A stretch of 64,000 nt of DNA from positions 530,831 through 594,830 of the forward strand of contig NW_020289981.1 of assembly GCF_003144245.1 (NCBI RefSeq). The letters run 5' to 3'. Origin of the DNA: Jaminaea rosea (taxonomy: Eukaryota; Basidiomycota; Exobasidiomycetes; Microstromatales). How positions within the stretch are numbered: the first letter of the stretch is position 1; the number at the start of each line of letters is the position of its first letter. The notes below the pieces were generated by a model that saw nothing but the letters and a program-made list of their open reading frames with translations, was not told the origin of the DNA and made no database searches. Shown in pieces: positions 32,775 through 42,642 of this stretch. The translations under genes and the position numbers were made by a program.

Positions 32775-34396
32775 ATGAGCGCAATGATACTTGGCCGTCG
32801 TACGGCATCTTTCCTGCCTGCGACAACGAAGATGGCCCAGTCGACGATGGCGAGGATGCCTTCAAGTCGACGGCTCCTAGTTGGCAGCTTACCATCAACG
32901 AATATAGGCGCCCTCGCCGGGATATGTACCCGCCATCTGAGCATTAGTAGTACATTCAGGGAGCGTAGCGGGCGTCGGGCGCCCCGATCAGTGGGAATAA
33001 AGCCTACATATTCGCCCGATCCTGTTGAGCAGGCGCTCTCCGATGACCTCGGCGTCAAGGCAGGTCAAGCACAGTCGACGACCGTCGCGGATGTCTGGAA
33101 CGAGGAGTCGCAATATAACAGTCGCGCAAAGTATTTCTGGGCTTCCTTCCCCTTTGTCGTCATCCTCATTCCCGCGTACCTGTCCTATCGCCGGGACCAC
33201 GACCTTGCTGAGGAAGCGCAGAGCAAAAAGAGCTGGTCAAAGACGATCCTCAAGCGCTTTCGCTTCGCTGTGGCAGAGGGAGAACAGCCTGATCGCGCGC
33301 TTTTGGATGCCGTCAGTGAGTCTACGAGCGATGCAAGAAGTGACTCTGTCTCGCCACTGACGTCTCTCCCGCACGCGCAGTGCGCCACACCCTCTCTGAC
33401 AAGCTAGGCCAGGGCTACAAGTCGACTATGTCCGCCATCTCCCGCTTCTCGGATGATACTCGTCAACTCGTCAGTCGCAATTACCTGTGGGCAGCAGAGT
33501 GGTACCTCAATCTTCCTACGGGCAAAATGGCAGTCGTGCCCATCGTGGCACTCAACACGGCCATCTTCCTGTCATGGAACCTCTCTGCCTTACGACCTTC
33601 GTGGCGCATCTTCATGTATCGCAACTTCACCGATATGCATCACAGCTGGAGGCGACCCTGGACGGTGTACATGGCGTCATTCTCGCATTCGTCGCTTATG
33701 CACTTTGGCTTCAACCAGTACGCGATGTGGTCTGTAGGGGCTGCTGCGCTCGCCCTGGGCACACAGGAACAAATCGATCGCTCTAAAGCGGCAGGTGGGC
33801 AAGCGCCAAAAGCACCACCCGAGACGGACCTCAAGTACCAGCTCTGGGCCGCGTTCCTCACTGCAGCCGTTTGCGGCTCCTCCGTCTCTCGCGTGAGCAG
33901 CAAGATCTCGCTCGTCCGCTTGATGAGGCGGGCCCTTGCCAGCCCTCAGGACTTGGCGCTTCATCGTAAGGTACAGGAGAACGTGATGGGTCGATCGTTG
34001 GGATCCAGCGCGGGTGTGTATGGTCTTTTCGCGGCCGCTGCCGTACAGTATGGCACTGGACCGGATGCAGGCTGGCATCGCATCGGATTCATTGGCTTAC
34101 CTGCGGAGTGGTCGCTGCCGATGGGTCAAGGGTTCTTGCTCCTCTGCTGCTTCGACGCTATCTGCCTGATCACCGGTTTCAGGTTCTTCGATCACGCCGC
34201 ACATCTCGGTGGAGCGGCTGCTGGTGCCCTGTGGGCTCTGTGGATCCAGGGCAAGGTGTGGATACCTGTGAGGGAGTGGTGGGCGAAGGGAGAGATGTCG
34301 CAGCGAGTCACGCAGCAAGGCGACGGGCGTCAGGAGGCGTTGCGGAGCGTGGTACAGGATAGCGGGCGTGAGCCAAGCGAGGGTCGAAGAATTTGA
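32775..34396 (+). CDS. PCP1: Mitochondrial rhomboid protease (PARL/Pcp1 type), copy 2
   Basis: An inner-membrane serine protease; yeast Pcp1 processes Mgm1 and Ccp1. Two exons, 32775-33315 and 33381-34396, separated by a 65-nt GTGAGT...CAG phase-1 intron, give 518 residues. The ATG at 32775 opens a presequence (MSAMILGRRTASFLPATT, RHLSISSTFRERSGRR). The core is intact: RPWTVYMASFSHSSLMHFGF with HxxxN, GRSLGSSAGVYGLFA with nucleophile Ser about 390, and FRFFDHAAHLGGAAAG with His about 455. This is the only copy of the three with a full dyad and oxyanion Asn. The linker AEWYLNLPTGKMAVVPIVALNTAIF is shared with copies 1 and 3. The C-terminal tail is charged. Confidence 0.88.
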
Positions 34397-34689
34397 GCAT
34401 TGTCACCGTAGATCAGCAGACTGGCAGGCGTGTAGAACTGCTGTACCCTGCTGTCAATACCATCTCTCATTCCGTTATGATTCGTTTGCTGGCTCGCTGT
34501 ATTTGGATCGATCACAAGTGCAATCGCGGAGCGCAGTCGCGAGGCTCAGCCAATGGATCAAAGGTCTGATCGCGGCTCGGCACGGTCTCTTTGTTCCTCA
34601 ACGCGCCTAGCGCGACCCTGTCAATGGTACAAAAGTGCAAGCGTACGTCCAACACAAAGTTTGCGTTGCATTCCATTCGCATTGCCACC

Positions 34690-36405
34690 ATGACTTCCTT
34701 GCTCTTCCACCGCAGAGCCACAGCCACTGTGCTGACCGCAAGATTGCCACCAGTGCTGATGCGCTCCATGACGAGGCTCTCTGCTCCTCGCGCCGCAACT
34801 TTTGTGGCGGTTACTCGCATTGGTGCAACAGCCTCTCGCCCCACGAGAATTGCCCAAAGCATTCCTTTCCGCTCCATCTGTACCAACGAAGAGGCCGCCT
34901 TGGGGAAGCTCTCGTCCCCCAAGCCCATACCTGGAAATGACGTTTCGAAGGCAAAGAGCGCGGGTAGCCGTACTGAGCAGAAGCAGAGCAAGTATGCAGC
35001 ACCGTGGCCAACTTCAGGGAGATGGAACGGTCGAAAGTGGGCCTTCTGGATCACCTTCCCTCTGATCATTTCGATCGTACCCGCAAGCCAGGCCTACGGA
35101 TGGGAACGCGTGTGGGCTCGCAAGGCCAACATGGAGGAGGGTTGGATGATCTGGACGATCGAATCGACCTGGGTAGAGCAGGATGCGGACAGCGCAACAC
35201 CGGCAGCCGCGGACCTTGCCAAGATGGGATTATGCCGTGAGTATGAGTCAACGACTCACTTGATAGTGACCTGCGCTGACTGTCAGCATGATGGATTTGC
35301 AGGGCGCCTTGTACTACACGATCTCAGCGCCAGCCTTTACCGCTCTCTGAAGGACAAGGTAGCTATGCTCGACGAAGCTGTTGCAGAGTATGTTCTATAC
35401 TCCTATGGCGTGGCAGCCAATTGGTACCTCAACGCCCCATCGAACAAAGTGGCAACAGCGCACCTCATTGCTCTCAACACTGCGGTCTTTCTGGCATGGC
35501 GAGTGGCAGCCTTGCGACGCCCCTGGACTCAATTTATGTTGAAGTATTTTATGGACAGACCATTCCCTGCTGGGCAACGTTGGCGACGTTCCGGAAACAT
35601 GTATCGGGCACCCTTCTCGCACCCGTCGCTAGCACATTTCCTGGTCGCGCAGGCTGCCTCATGGTCAGTAGCTCCTGCCGCACTGCAGGTAATGGAGGAG
35701 CGAATGCAGAGTAATCCAGGTGCTCAGCACAAGTCACGCGATGTATTTGGTGGCGTAGGACTCGGATGCAACCATCTATTGTGGGCCACCTTCCTCACCT
35801 CGGCTATTGGCGGAGCTTTCTTCTCACGCCGCTGGTCGTACGAGCTGTTTCGACATTGCACACTGCCTGTGGAACGTCTAGCTCCCGGAGAGGTGCGGCC
35901 GATGATGCGGATGCATTGGCGCGCACGCTATTCAGGAGCTGGTGCAGGCATCTTCGGCCTCCTTTCCTTCGTCGTCCAGGAAGAGCACCAGGCCGGGAAG
36001 GACGCCGATCAGCGTGCTCGTCTCGCTTTGCCCTTCTTGCGTTCTGAGTATACCCTGCCTGCACGGGAAACATTCCTTGTTCTGTGCGCTTTCGACGCTC
36101 TCTGCATCCTTCGCGGAGTACGAGTACAATCAACCAGCTCTGCGGCTCGCCTGGGCGGGGCCGTCTGGGGTTTGCTGTGTATACCAGCCGTTCTTCACTC
36201 TTCCCTCATCGTCAAGGCTCTCAGAGCAATGTGGGACCTGCCTCAAGACTCGCTCAAACACGTCGGAGAGAGGGCAGAAGCGAGAGAGGGGGGGAAGAGG
36301 CACATCAATGAGCAGAGGGCCGCTATGGGCGATGCTCCGAGGAGACAAGGCCAAGCCGAGTCTTTTTCGCACAGACGGCCGATAGCCGACTCGCTGCGGG
36401 AGTGA
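34690..36405 (+). CDS. Rhomboid-like pseudoprotease, copy 3
   Basis: Two exons, 34690-35236 and 35303-36405, with a 66-nt GTGAGT...CAG intron, give 549 residues; an upstream in-frame ATG at 34624 would add 22. MTSLLFHRRATATVLTARLP looks like a mitochondrial presequence. The rhomboid scaffold is recognisable: ANWYLNAPSNKVATAHLIAL, YRAPFSHPSLAHFLV, RYSGAGAGIFGLLSF and SSAARLGGAVWGLL. The nucleophile position of GxSx is Gly (about 396), the catalytic His is Arg (about 465), and the oxyanion Asn is Ala, so no protease activity is expected. The intron is at the same place and phase as in copy 2, exactly 40 codons before the shared Trp. It is divergent but open throughout, arguing for a functional non-catalytic protein. 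Confidence 0.8.
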   Translation: MTSLLFHRRATATVLTARLPPVLMRSMTRLSAPRAATFVAVTRIGATASRPTRIAQSIPFRSICTNEEAALGKLSSPKPIPGNDVSKAKSAGSRTEQKQSKYAAPWPTSGRWNGRKWAFWITFPLIISIVPASQAYGWERVWARKANMEEGWMIWTIESTWVEQDADSATPAAADLAKMGLCREYESTTHLIVTCADCQHDGFAGRLVLHDLSASLYRSLKDKVAMLDEAVAEYVLYSYGVAANWYLNAPSNKVATAHLIALNTAVFLAWRVAALRRPWTQFMLKYFMDRPFPAGQRWRRSGNMYRAPFSHPSLAHFLVAQAASWSVAPAALQVMEERMQSNPGAQHKSRDVFGGVGLGCNHLLWATFLTSAIGGAFFSRRWSYELFRHCTLPVERLAPGEVRPMMRMHWRARYSGAGAGIFGLLSFVVQEEHQAGKDADQRARLALPFLRSEYTLPARETFLVLCAFDALCILRGVRVQSTSSAARLGGAVWGLLCIPAVLHSSLIVKALRAMWDLPQDSLKHVGERAEAREGGKRHINEQRAAMGDAPRRQGQAESFSHRRPIADSLRE

Positions 36406-36536
36406 CGCGTTGCAGGTTTGTTGGCAAGCAACAGAGGCAAGAATGATGAATGCCATAATACCATCGCTCTTGAGCTCTACTGTGGGTATGCAGGAGCCGC
36501 GGTTGACGATGCATAGTTCGCACACCGTAGTCATGA

Positions 36537-38468
36537 TCACTCTCGACCTCGTGTCACATCACGTGTGTCTCCCATCTCTCTCCTCGCATCCCCGGCTTCT
36601 GTCCCATTCGCGTCCGCCGAACCGGTCTTCAACGCAGCCCTCGATTCCCTCTTCCTCCTCGCCTCCTCCCCCAGATCCGCGAGCCCTTCACCTCTTGCCA
36701 GCCTCTCCAACTTGCGCTGCCTCGCCATCGCGCCTCGATGCGTCTTGCTTGTGAGGTGTTTGCGCGAGTCGGCAGCGCGGTAGAAGACTTCGCTGCCTGG
36801 CTTGGAAGAGGCAGTAGTGGGTGTTGAGGCGAGGGAGGCTTCCGTACAGATGGGGCAGAGGATGTGCGCATTGTCGTTGAGCGAGGAGGCGACGTCGCCA
36901 TTGGCCGGATGTGATGGGTCCCTCGCCTCCGCTTCGGGGTCGAGAAAAGGCGCCACCTCCGTCCTCCATGCCTCACTCTCTCTGCACTCTGGCGGGATTG
37001 CCTCACCCTTCATGAAGGCCTCGACAGCCTTCAAGGCTGGCTTCCTCACCTTCTCCTCCCACTCCTCCGGCCTCGTCGCGTCAAGCAACACAACTTCCAT
37101 GACACCCTCGCCGCGCAATCGTCTCGTGCGAGCAATCTCGGGCAAAAGCTTGTTGCGCATCCACCCGACCTGCTTCTTTGCGTACTGGCGGGTGGCTGAT
37201 TTCATGCTGTCGAGACCGCGAATGAAGAGCGGACGAAGTGAGGGCGGTAGAGCTTCGACTGAGAGGTACTCGCCTGCCGCTGGTAGGACCGAGACGGCTT
37301 GCCCGTCGCCTGATCGCTCCAAATCGTCCAAAGCGTCGAGGAAGGGCTTGAACTCCTTGTATCCAATAGCCTGGAAGATACCTTGGCTCGTATCGATCGA
37401 ACCCCGAGCTTCCGCAGCAATGCGACGCAGTGTTCGAATTTCATCTAGAAGGCCACGCGGAATCATCTTGTCCACTCTTGCGTCTAGCCTAGCGTTGAGC
37501 TCTGGGCGAGAGGCGTAGATCCAGAAGAGGAGGGTGCGGAGCGGATTGCCTGACCAGTGTGGGATAGAGGCTGAGCTGGACGCTTCTGCGTTGTCATCTT
37601 GTTCTTGCTCTTGCTCTTTCACCCAATCGGAGTGACGACGACCTGTCCGAGCGATGACGTGTAGCGAGTTTGCGATCTTGCGCCCATCGAGAGGATGCCA
37701 GCGTGAGGCCATGAGAGGATCGAGAGTTGTGAGGAGCTGATGCATCTCTCGTGGACTTGGCGTCGCTGGAGTCTCGGCACTACTGCTGTTGAGCGGCCCT
37801 GCTACCACGTTCTGCCATGTCTTTCTCTGCTCTTCGTCCATTCTCTCAAATGCAAGGCGCAACGCCCCATCCTTTGGCTCCCTCCACCCCCCAGCACCTT
37901 CATTGTCATCCTCGCCCTCCCCTCTCCTCTCCACCACATTCCCCGGACACAACAAATGCTGAGTCCAATAAATGGTCCCACCCACGACGATGGGCACCTT
38001 CCCCTTGTCCAAGCATTCCTGCTCTGCAACCCTCTTCGCCTCACGCACAAAGCGCTGCAGATCATACCTTTCCCCCTTTGCAGGATCGAGAAAAGACATG
38101 AGGTGGTGCGGCACCTCGCCTTGCTCGGCAAGTGTGGCTTTATTCGTTATGACATCGAGGTTGTGGTATATTTGCATCGAATCGGAGGAGAGGATTGCGG
38201 CACCTTGATAGGAAGAGGGGCCGGGAAGGGAGGCAAGATGCTGTGCTATCTCGACTCCGAGTTGAGATTTGCCCGTTCCTGTTGAGCCAACGATGGCAAT
38301 CACGGGGTGGTGCGTGTTGGTGAGTGCGGAAGGGGGGGAGGGTATGATGCTGCTGTTGCTAGTGGGAGGAAGAGGGAGACCGAGATCCTGTGTTGGCGAG
38401 CAGCGGTTAGTGAAAGGCCAGACGAGTGAGAGCACGCGAGAGGAGGCAAGGCAGGTGATGATTGGCAT
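36537..38468 (-). CDS. MOD5: tRNA dimethylallyltransferase
   Basis: Transfers the dimethylallyl group of DMAPP to A37 of tRNAs reading UNN codons (i6A), in cytosol and mitochondria. Single exon, 643 residues from the ATG at 38468. The P-loop IVGSTGTGKSQLG (about 66), SSDSMQIYHNLDVITNK, HHLMSFLDP and VVGGTIYWTQ are diagnostic of the IPPT family; VGWMRNKLLPEI and QYAKKQ mark the tRNA-binding part. The C-terminus has the eukaryote-type C2H2 zinc finger, ILCPICTE...HLTSKTHRG (about 534-565). The first 30 residues, MPIITCLASSRVLSLVWPF, could target mitochondria. The ATG is only 41 bp from the stop of the upstream aminopeptidase gene on the same strand. It is convergent with rhomboid copy 3. Confidence 0.92.
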   Translation of the reverse strand: MPIITCLASSRVLSLVWPFTNRCSPTQDLGLPLPPTSNSSIIPSPPSALTNTHHPVIAIVGSTGTGKSQLGVEIAQHLASLPGPSSYQGAAILSSDSMQIYHNLDVITNKATLAEQGEVPHHLMSFLDPAKGERYDLQRFVREAKRVAEQECLDKGKVPIVVGGTIYWTQHLLCPGNVVERRGEGEDDNEGAGGWREPKDGALRLAFERMDEEQRKTWQNVVAGPLNSSSAETPATPSPREMHQLLTTLDPLMASRWHPLDGRKIANSLHVIARTGRRHSDWVKEQEQEQDDNAEASSSASIPHWSGNPLRTLLFWIYASRPELNARLDARVDKMIPRGLLDEIRTLRRIAAEARGSIDTSQGIFQAIGYKEFKPFLDALDDLERSGDGQAVSVLPAAGEYLSVEALPPSLRPLFIRGLDSMKSATRQYAKKQVGWMRNKLLPEIARTRRLRGEGVMEVVLLDATRPEEWEEKVRKPALKAVEAFMKGEAIPPECRESEAWRTEVAPFLDPEAEARDPSHPANGDVASSLNDNAHILCPICTEASLASTPTTASSKPGSEVFYRAADSRKHLTSKTHRGAMARQRKLERLARGEGLADLGEEARRKRESRAALKTGSADANGTEAGDARREMGDTRDVTRGRE

Positions 38469-38509
38469 TAGCTTCACGCTTGACAAATGACAATGCTACG
38501 TGTTTCCCC

Positions 38510-40866
38510 TCATGCCAGCCCAATGTCCTGCGAGAAGAGAGAGACAAGAGCGCGCGTGCATCGTCAGCTCGTGCTCTCTCCCCGCTCGCAGTGTTAGGCG
38601 ATGAGCCTGCAGGGTGGTCAACAGGGCGGAGCGTACGACGTGCGCGACTCACCTTCTCAATCATGCTCGCGGCAATCGGATGATAGAAGCCCTTGTTCTC
38701 CAGGAAGGTTTTGCGCGCCAACTCCGGGTTGATGCGGTACAGAGCACGATAAGTTGGACGATTGTACTGGCGCGAGGGCAGCGTCATCGGGTCAGCTCGT
38801 CGCTCGCATTCCAGTGCACGAAGCGTCGACGTGCAACTCACCTTCATTCTCCCCTGCTTCGCCACCCAGCTGGCAGCCTGCTGCGTGTAGCTACTCTTCT
38901 CGTCCTCCAAAGCCACCGCAAAGAAGCGCAACATGACCTCCCCATTGTTTCCCTGCTTGCTAGTCATGCCGTATACCTCATCCAGGTACTTGGAGTACTT
39001 CTCCGTCACGTGTGCGTTTGGATCGTCGTGGAGTCTCTCGAGGAAGACGACGATCTGGTCGGTGTCGAACGACGAGACGTCTGAGGACTTGAAGCCAGCG
39101 GAAGAGGGGTCAGAGCCTGAGGAGACGACTTGAGACCAGCGGTCAGCAAGCGCAAAGGACTGGCGGGCGAGAGTGTCGTTGTACTCCATCTTGACGGGCA
39201 AGGCCACTCCTTCGCCGTGCAGCCAAGCTTCCCAGTCCACCTTCTTCAGCTTCTCGGTGATCTCTGACGAGTTCGAATAGAATGCAAAGAGGTGGTCCAA
39301 GAAGTCCTGCGTCACCACACTGCGGTCGTAGAACGTCTTGAAGTAGCTCTTGATGAACGGCAGGAAGATGTCCAATCCACCGACGGTTTGCTCAAGGTGC
39401 AGGATAAGATTTGACCCCGCCTCGTATGGGATAGAGGAAAAGGCGTCATCCGGGTCCTCGCCGCCCTTGAAGACGGGTACCAGGCGCTGGAAGCGGGGCG
39501 TGTCGGTGTACTGTTTCCTTGCGTCCACCAAAGCCTTGTGGCCAATGATGTACGAGAAGCCGCGATGCGCCGGCCCCTCCTTTGGTCCATTGACGTACTG
39601 CAGGGCGAGTCGCTCGAGGTAGACATTGATCCCCTCATTGAGCCAGAAGGACGTCCAGTCCCCGCACGAAGTGAGGTTCCCGCTCCACGAGTGGCTCAAC
39701 TCGTGCAAGAGGACGTTGCACTGACTCCTGTCCCCTACAACGAGGGCAGGGGTCAAAGTGGTCATGTTCGCATTCTCCATACCGCCGTAGGGGAAAGAGG
39801 GAGGGAGGACGACCGAGTCATACCGAGTCCACGAGTAAGGGCTGACCATGTCTTCCAACGCGGTGAGGTAAGGCTCAGCATCGCGCTCGAACTCCCACTT
39901 GGCCCGAGCCAAGTCAGGCTTCTCTGCCCAGACACCCGTGCGAGGCCCAAGAGAGGCGAACTCGAGGTGGCCAGCCACGATGGCGATCAAGTAGGAGGGG
40001 ATATGCACCGGCTGGGAGAAGGCGTATGTCCTCTCCTGCTCCGGGTGCTCAATCGCATCATGCGGCGTGGCGGGCTCAAGGAACTTGCTAGGATCTTTGG
40101 GGTCAACAGGCAGGGCGCTCATGAGTACTGGGTACTTTGAGCGCACGTTTGCTGTGTAGGTGATCTTCCACCAGGGCGAATCGAAGATGGGGACGAGGGA
40201 GCGACAGTGGATTGCTTGGCACTGTGAGTATAGGAAAGGGGCCGACTTGGCAGAGGTCTGCTCCTTCGCTAGCCAGCCGAGAGCGGTACAGTCGGTAGTG
40301 GTTGAGTAGTGAATGCGCACCTTGAGCTCCGAGTTGGAAGCGGCAGGAGATGGGAGGGTTACAACGAGCGGGTTGCCCAGCGAGCCATGTCGCGGCTTGA
40401 GCTCGTGCTGCAGCTTGGTCCCGTCCGCAAGCTCGACGCTGCGAATCTCGAGGTAGCTTGCATCGAATGTGAGTGACGTCTCGCCATCTTTGAGGGGGGT
40501 AAGGGTGTGTTCGACACTTCCCGCGATGGTCTTTGCCTCCCAGTCGATGGACCAGTCGAGGTGCAAGTGGCGCGGGCGAAACGTCGAGATGGAGGCAGTC
40601 GTGTGAATGTCTGATGGCTCGCGGATCGGAGGAGCGGAGAGGTTGCTAGGAGGAGTGTAGGGAGAGGGAGCCGTGAAGGGAGCCGCAGATACCATGCTTG
40701 CTAGTGAGCGGCGCGCGAGGAACGAGGGAGCTGATGGACGAGTCTTTGTATGCGGGAGTGCGATGGGAGGTCGCGCGATGCTGGCGGTGGCAGCGGCCGT
40801 GTGTCGTGCGAGTCGAGAAGCAGAGCGCAATGCGAGGCGTGACGAAGCAGCCGTAGCGAGGATCAT
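38510..40866 (-). CDS. LAP2: Leukotriene A4 hydrolase-type aminopeptidase (M1)
   Basis: A zinc aminopeptidase / epoxide hydrolase of the M1 family. Exons 40866-38842, 38766-38653 and 38527-38510 give 718 residues; the last exon is only 18 nt and restores the family C-terminus (IEKDIGLA, compare RKDLGL in yeast, from memory). Zinc and catalytic residues lie in LLHELSHSWSGNLTS plus WLNEGINVYLE (about 392-420); the substrate loop is PYGGMENANMTTLTPAL. The start at 40866 begins MILATAASSRLALRSASR, a likely mitochondrial presequence, with an internal Met (MVSAAPF) for a cytosolic form. An upstream in-frame Met at 41124 is rejected because it abuts the divergent eIF3k start. The 75-nt first intron is a multiple of three and has no stop, so retention would keep the frame. 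Confidence 0.92.
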
Positions 40867-41125
40867 GCGATGACCAGTCGCACGAGCAAGAGTAACAGAG
40901 GGGTGACGATAAGTCGTACGATTGATAGCGAAGCAACCCAACCTGCTACTACATGGCAGACGCTGCCGTGGGTTCAGCAAGTGGCCCCAGCGAGGGTCAA
41001 AGGACGGATCGGAAGAAGCACTCGAGTTGACACGGGCTGCCGCGCGGGCGGGCAGCGAGAAGAAAGGGCGAAAGCGACTTCTCACTTTGGCTTCATTACC
41101 ACCATCTACGAACGTCACCGCCAAT
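40867..41125. promoter_or_regulatory. Bidirectional promoter, aminopeptidase / eIF3k
   Basis: Only 259 bp separate the two divergent ATGs, so both promoters must share this segment. No TATA box is seen, as expected for housekeeping genes. Confidence 0.5.
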
Positions 41126-42324
41126 ATGTCCTCAGACCCTGTTGCCTCTTCCTCCTCCGCCTCGGGTTCAGGATCGACCTACAATCCTTCGACTCGTCCG
41201 GAGCAGATTGACCAGCTCATCGCGGGCGTAGACAGGTACAACCCTCACAACCTGCCCCTGCTGCACGACTATCTCGATGCTCAGCTCAAGGGAGAGTACC
41301 CGTGGGACTGCATGGCCGCCCTTGCCATTCTCAAGCTGTGAGTCCGCGCTACCGAGTGGCTGGAGGTAACAGTAAGGGTGTGGGAAATCACAAATGATGA
41401 GACAAACTAGACCACAAAAGCATGTATTAGTCTATGCCTTCGGGCAGTTGCGAAGCATCTCTATTAGCTCTATCTGACCCAGGCGATTGGAAGGGGAGGT
41501 GGAGCAGGAGGAGGCGATGAGGTCTTACACTGGCCCTCTGGATGATCGTCACTGACACTTGATCATCCTCCTTCCCCGTGCGTAGCTACCAATTCAACCC
41601 CTCGACCTTTTCCTACGAGACGGTCACTTGCATGCTCGCCAAATCCCTCCACGCCCTCCCCTCACCGCACACCAACCTCTGCCTCTCCCTTCTGGGTGAG
41701 GCGCCCGTCTCCATCCTCGCTCCTGCAACCCCTGCTCCCGCCAAGGAGGAGGGCGACGCAGCAGGGGACGCCGCTAACCCAACCCCGGCGGATGCAGCTG
41801 CTCAAGCTGCCGGCCAATCGTCTTCATCAGCATCAGCAAACGCAGCATCTCAGCAACCTTCCGCGGGCATCCTCACGGACCCGACGATGGTGAAATTGCA
41901 CCACCTCTCCACGCTCCTCTCCTCGTCGCGCTACCCGACCTTCTGGACCACTCTGCGCTCCAACGACTATTCCGAGGTTCGCTCTGACGTCCTCGACAGG
42001 CTGGCTGACTTTGAGGATGGCGTGCGCCTAGTAGTCCTCAACGGGACCGCGCTCAGCTTTAGGACCATTAGCAAGGCGAGGCTGAGCAGCTACCTCGGCG
42101 TGGAGGAGGGCGAGGTCGAGGAGACGCTCCGCCGTGCTGGTGGCGAGGGATGGAACGTTAGGGCGGATGGAGTCGTCGAGGTGCCGGCGAATGCCGACAA
42201 CGAGATTGTCAAGGCGAGCAGTGCGCAGGGAGGTGTGCAGAGGGAGGACGTTGGGTTGGCAGACTTGGGAAGGTTGCTTCAGCAGGCCGCGCCGAGCCAG
42301 CCTGGTGCGTCGGTGAAGGCGTGA
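41126..42324 (+). CDS. Translation initiation factor eIF3 subunit k
   Basis: A peripheral subunit of the eIF3 complex. Two exons, 41126-41337 and 41586-42324, give 316 residues. The N-terminal helical part has RPEQIDQLIAGVDRYNPHNL and LLHDYLDAQLKGEYPWDC; after the intron, LYQFNPSTFSYETV continues in frame. The winged-helix half (FRTISKARLSSYLGVEEGEV) is the PCI-like CSN8/PSD8/eIF3K domain. A low-complexity Ala/Ser/Pro insertion (about residues 115-165) splits the HAM-type helices and makes the protein longer than the roughly 220 residues usual for eIF3k. The 248-nt intron is about three times the local norm and contains a probable C/D snoRNA. The gene shares a short promoter with the divergent aminopeptidase. 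Confidence 0.9.
41388..41483 (+). ncRNA. Probable intronic C/D box snoRNA guiding 18S rRNA methylation (U44-like)
   Basis: Inside the eIF3k intron. Box C ATGATGA is at 41394-41400 and box D CTGA at 41474-41477. One nucleotide before box D, TATTAGCTCTA (41462-41472) is an 11-nt perfect antisense to UAGAGCUAAUA of the conserved 18S segment AAUUCUAGAGCUAAUACAUGC. By the D+5 rule it targets the A of CUAG-A-GC, the site I recall for human U44 (Am166). A second antisense element, GCATGTATTAG (41420-41430), pairs with CUAAUACAUGC; with a degenerate D' at 41431-41434, the +5 position is the U methylated by human U45-type snoRNAs (Um172, from memory). A stem CTTCG/CGAAG (41438-41442 / 41451-41455) lies between the two guides. 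The terminal stem is weak. Ends are approximate. Confidence 0.75.
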
Positions 42325-42642
42325 AGAGAGCATGGTGAATGGACTTTCTTCTGTGATGATGACTGCGAGTGAATGTGGCTCTCTTTGGTTGGGCTGAGAT
42401 TTGAGATGAGGGCCGTGCGTGCCCAGCCTGCCTGCCTTTCTGTCTCGGAGGCGCGTCTCGAGATTTGAGCTGCTCCCGTCGTCGGCCTTTTTGTTTCTTT
42501 TCCCTCGCATCACTCAATCTCACCTCCTAGCCTGCGGGCATTGTGCCCTTTGCCCTCCCTCCTGCTCTTCAGAGCCCCTTCACCCGGCCTTCATCGCCTT
42601 GCTTGCGCAGTCTCCCTCCTCACCACATCTGCACCACGCACG
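42325..42642. other. Intergenic
   Basis: 318 bp between two rightward genes: 3' end of eIF3k and 5' flank of the Arf-related GTPase, pyrimidine-rich near 42540-42640. No feature identified. Confidence 0.4.

Noticed and set aside
38528-38652. 125-nt second intron of the aminopeptidase as a snoRNA host
   Set aside because: No box C/D pair in order and no rRNA complementarity seen.
40867-41124. Upstream Met at 41124 for the aminopeptidase
   Set aside because: It would place the start 2 bp from the divergent eIF3k ATG, and the extra 86 residues lack targeting or family features; the Met at 40866 opens a good presequence.
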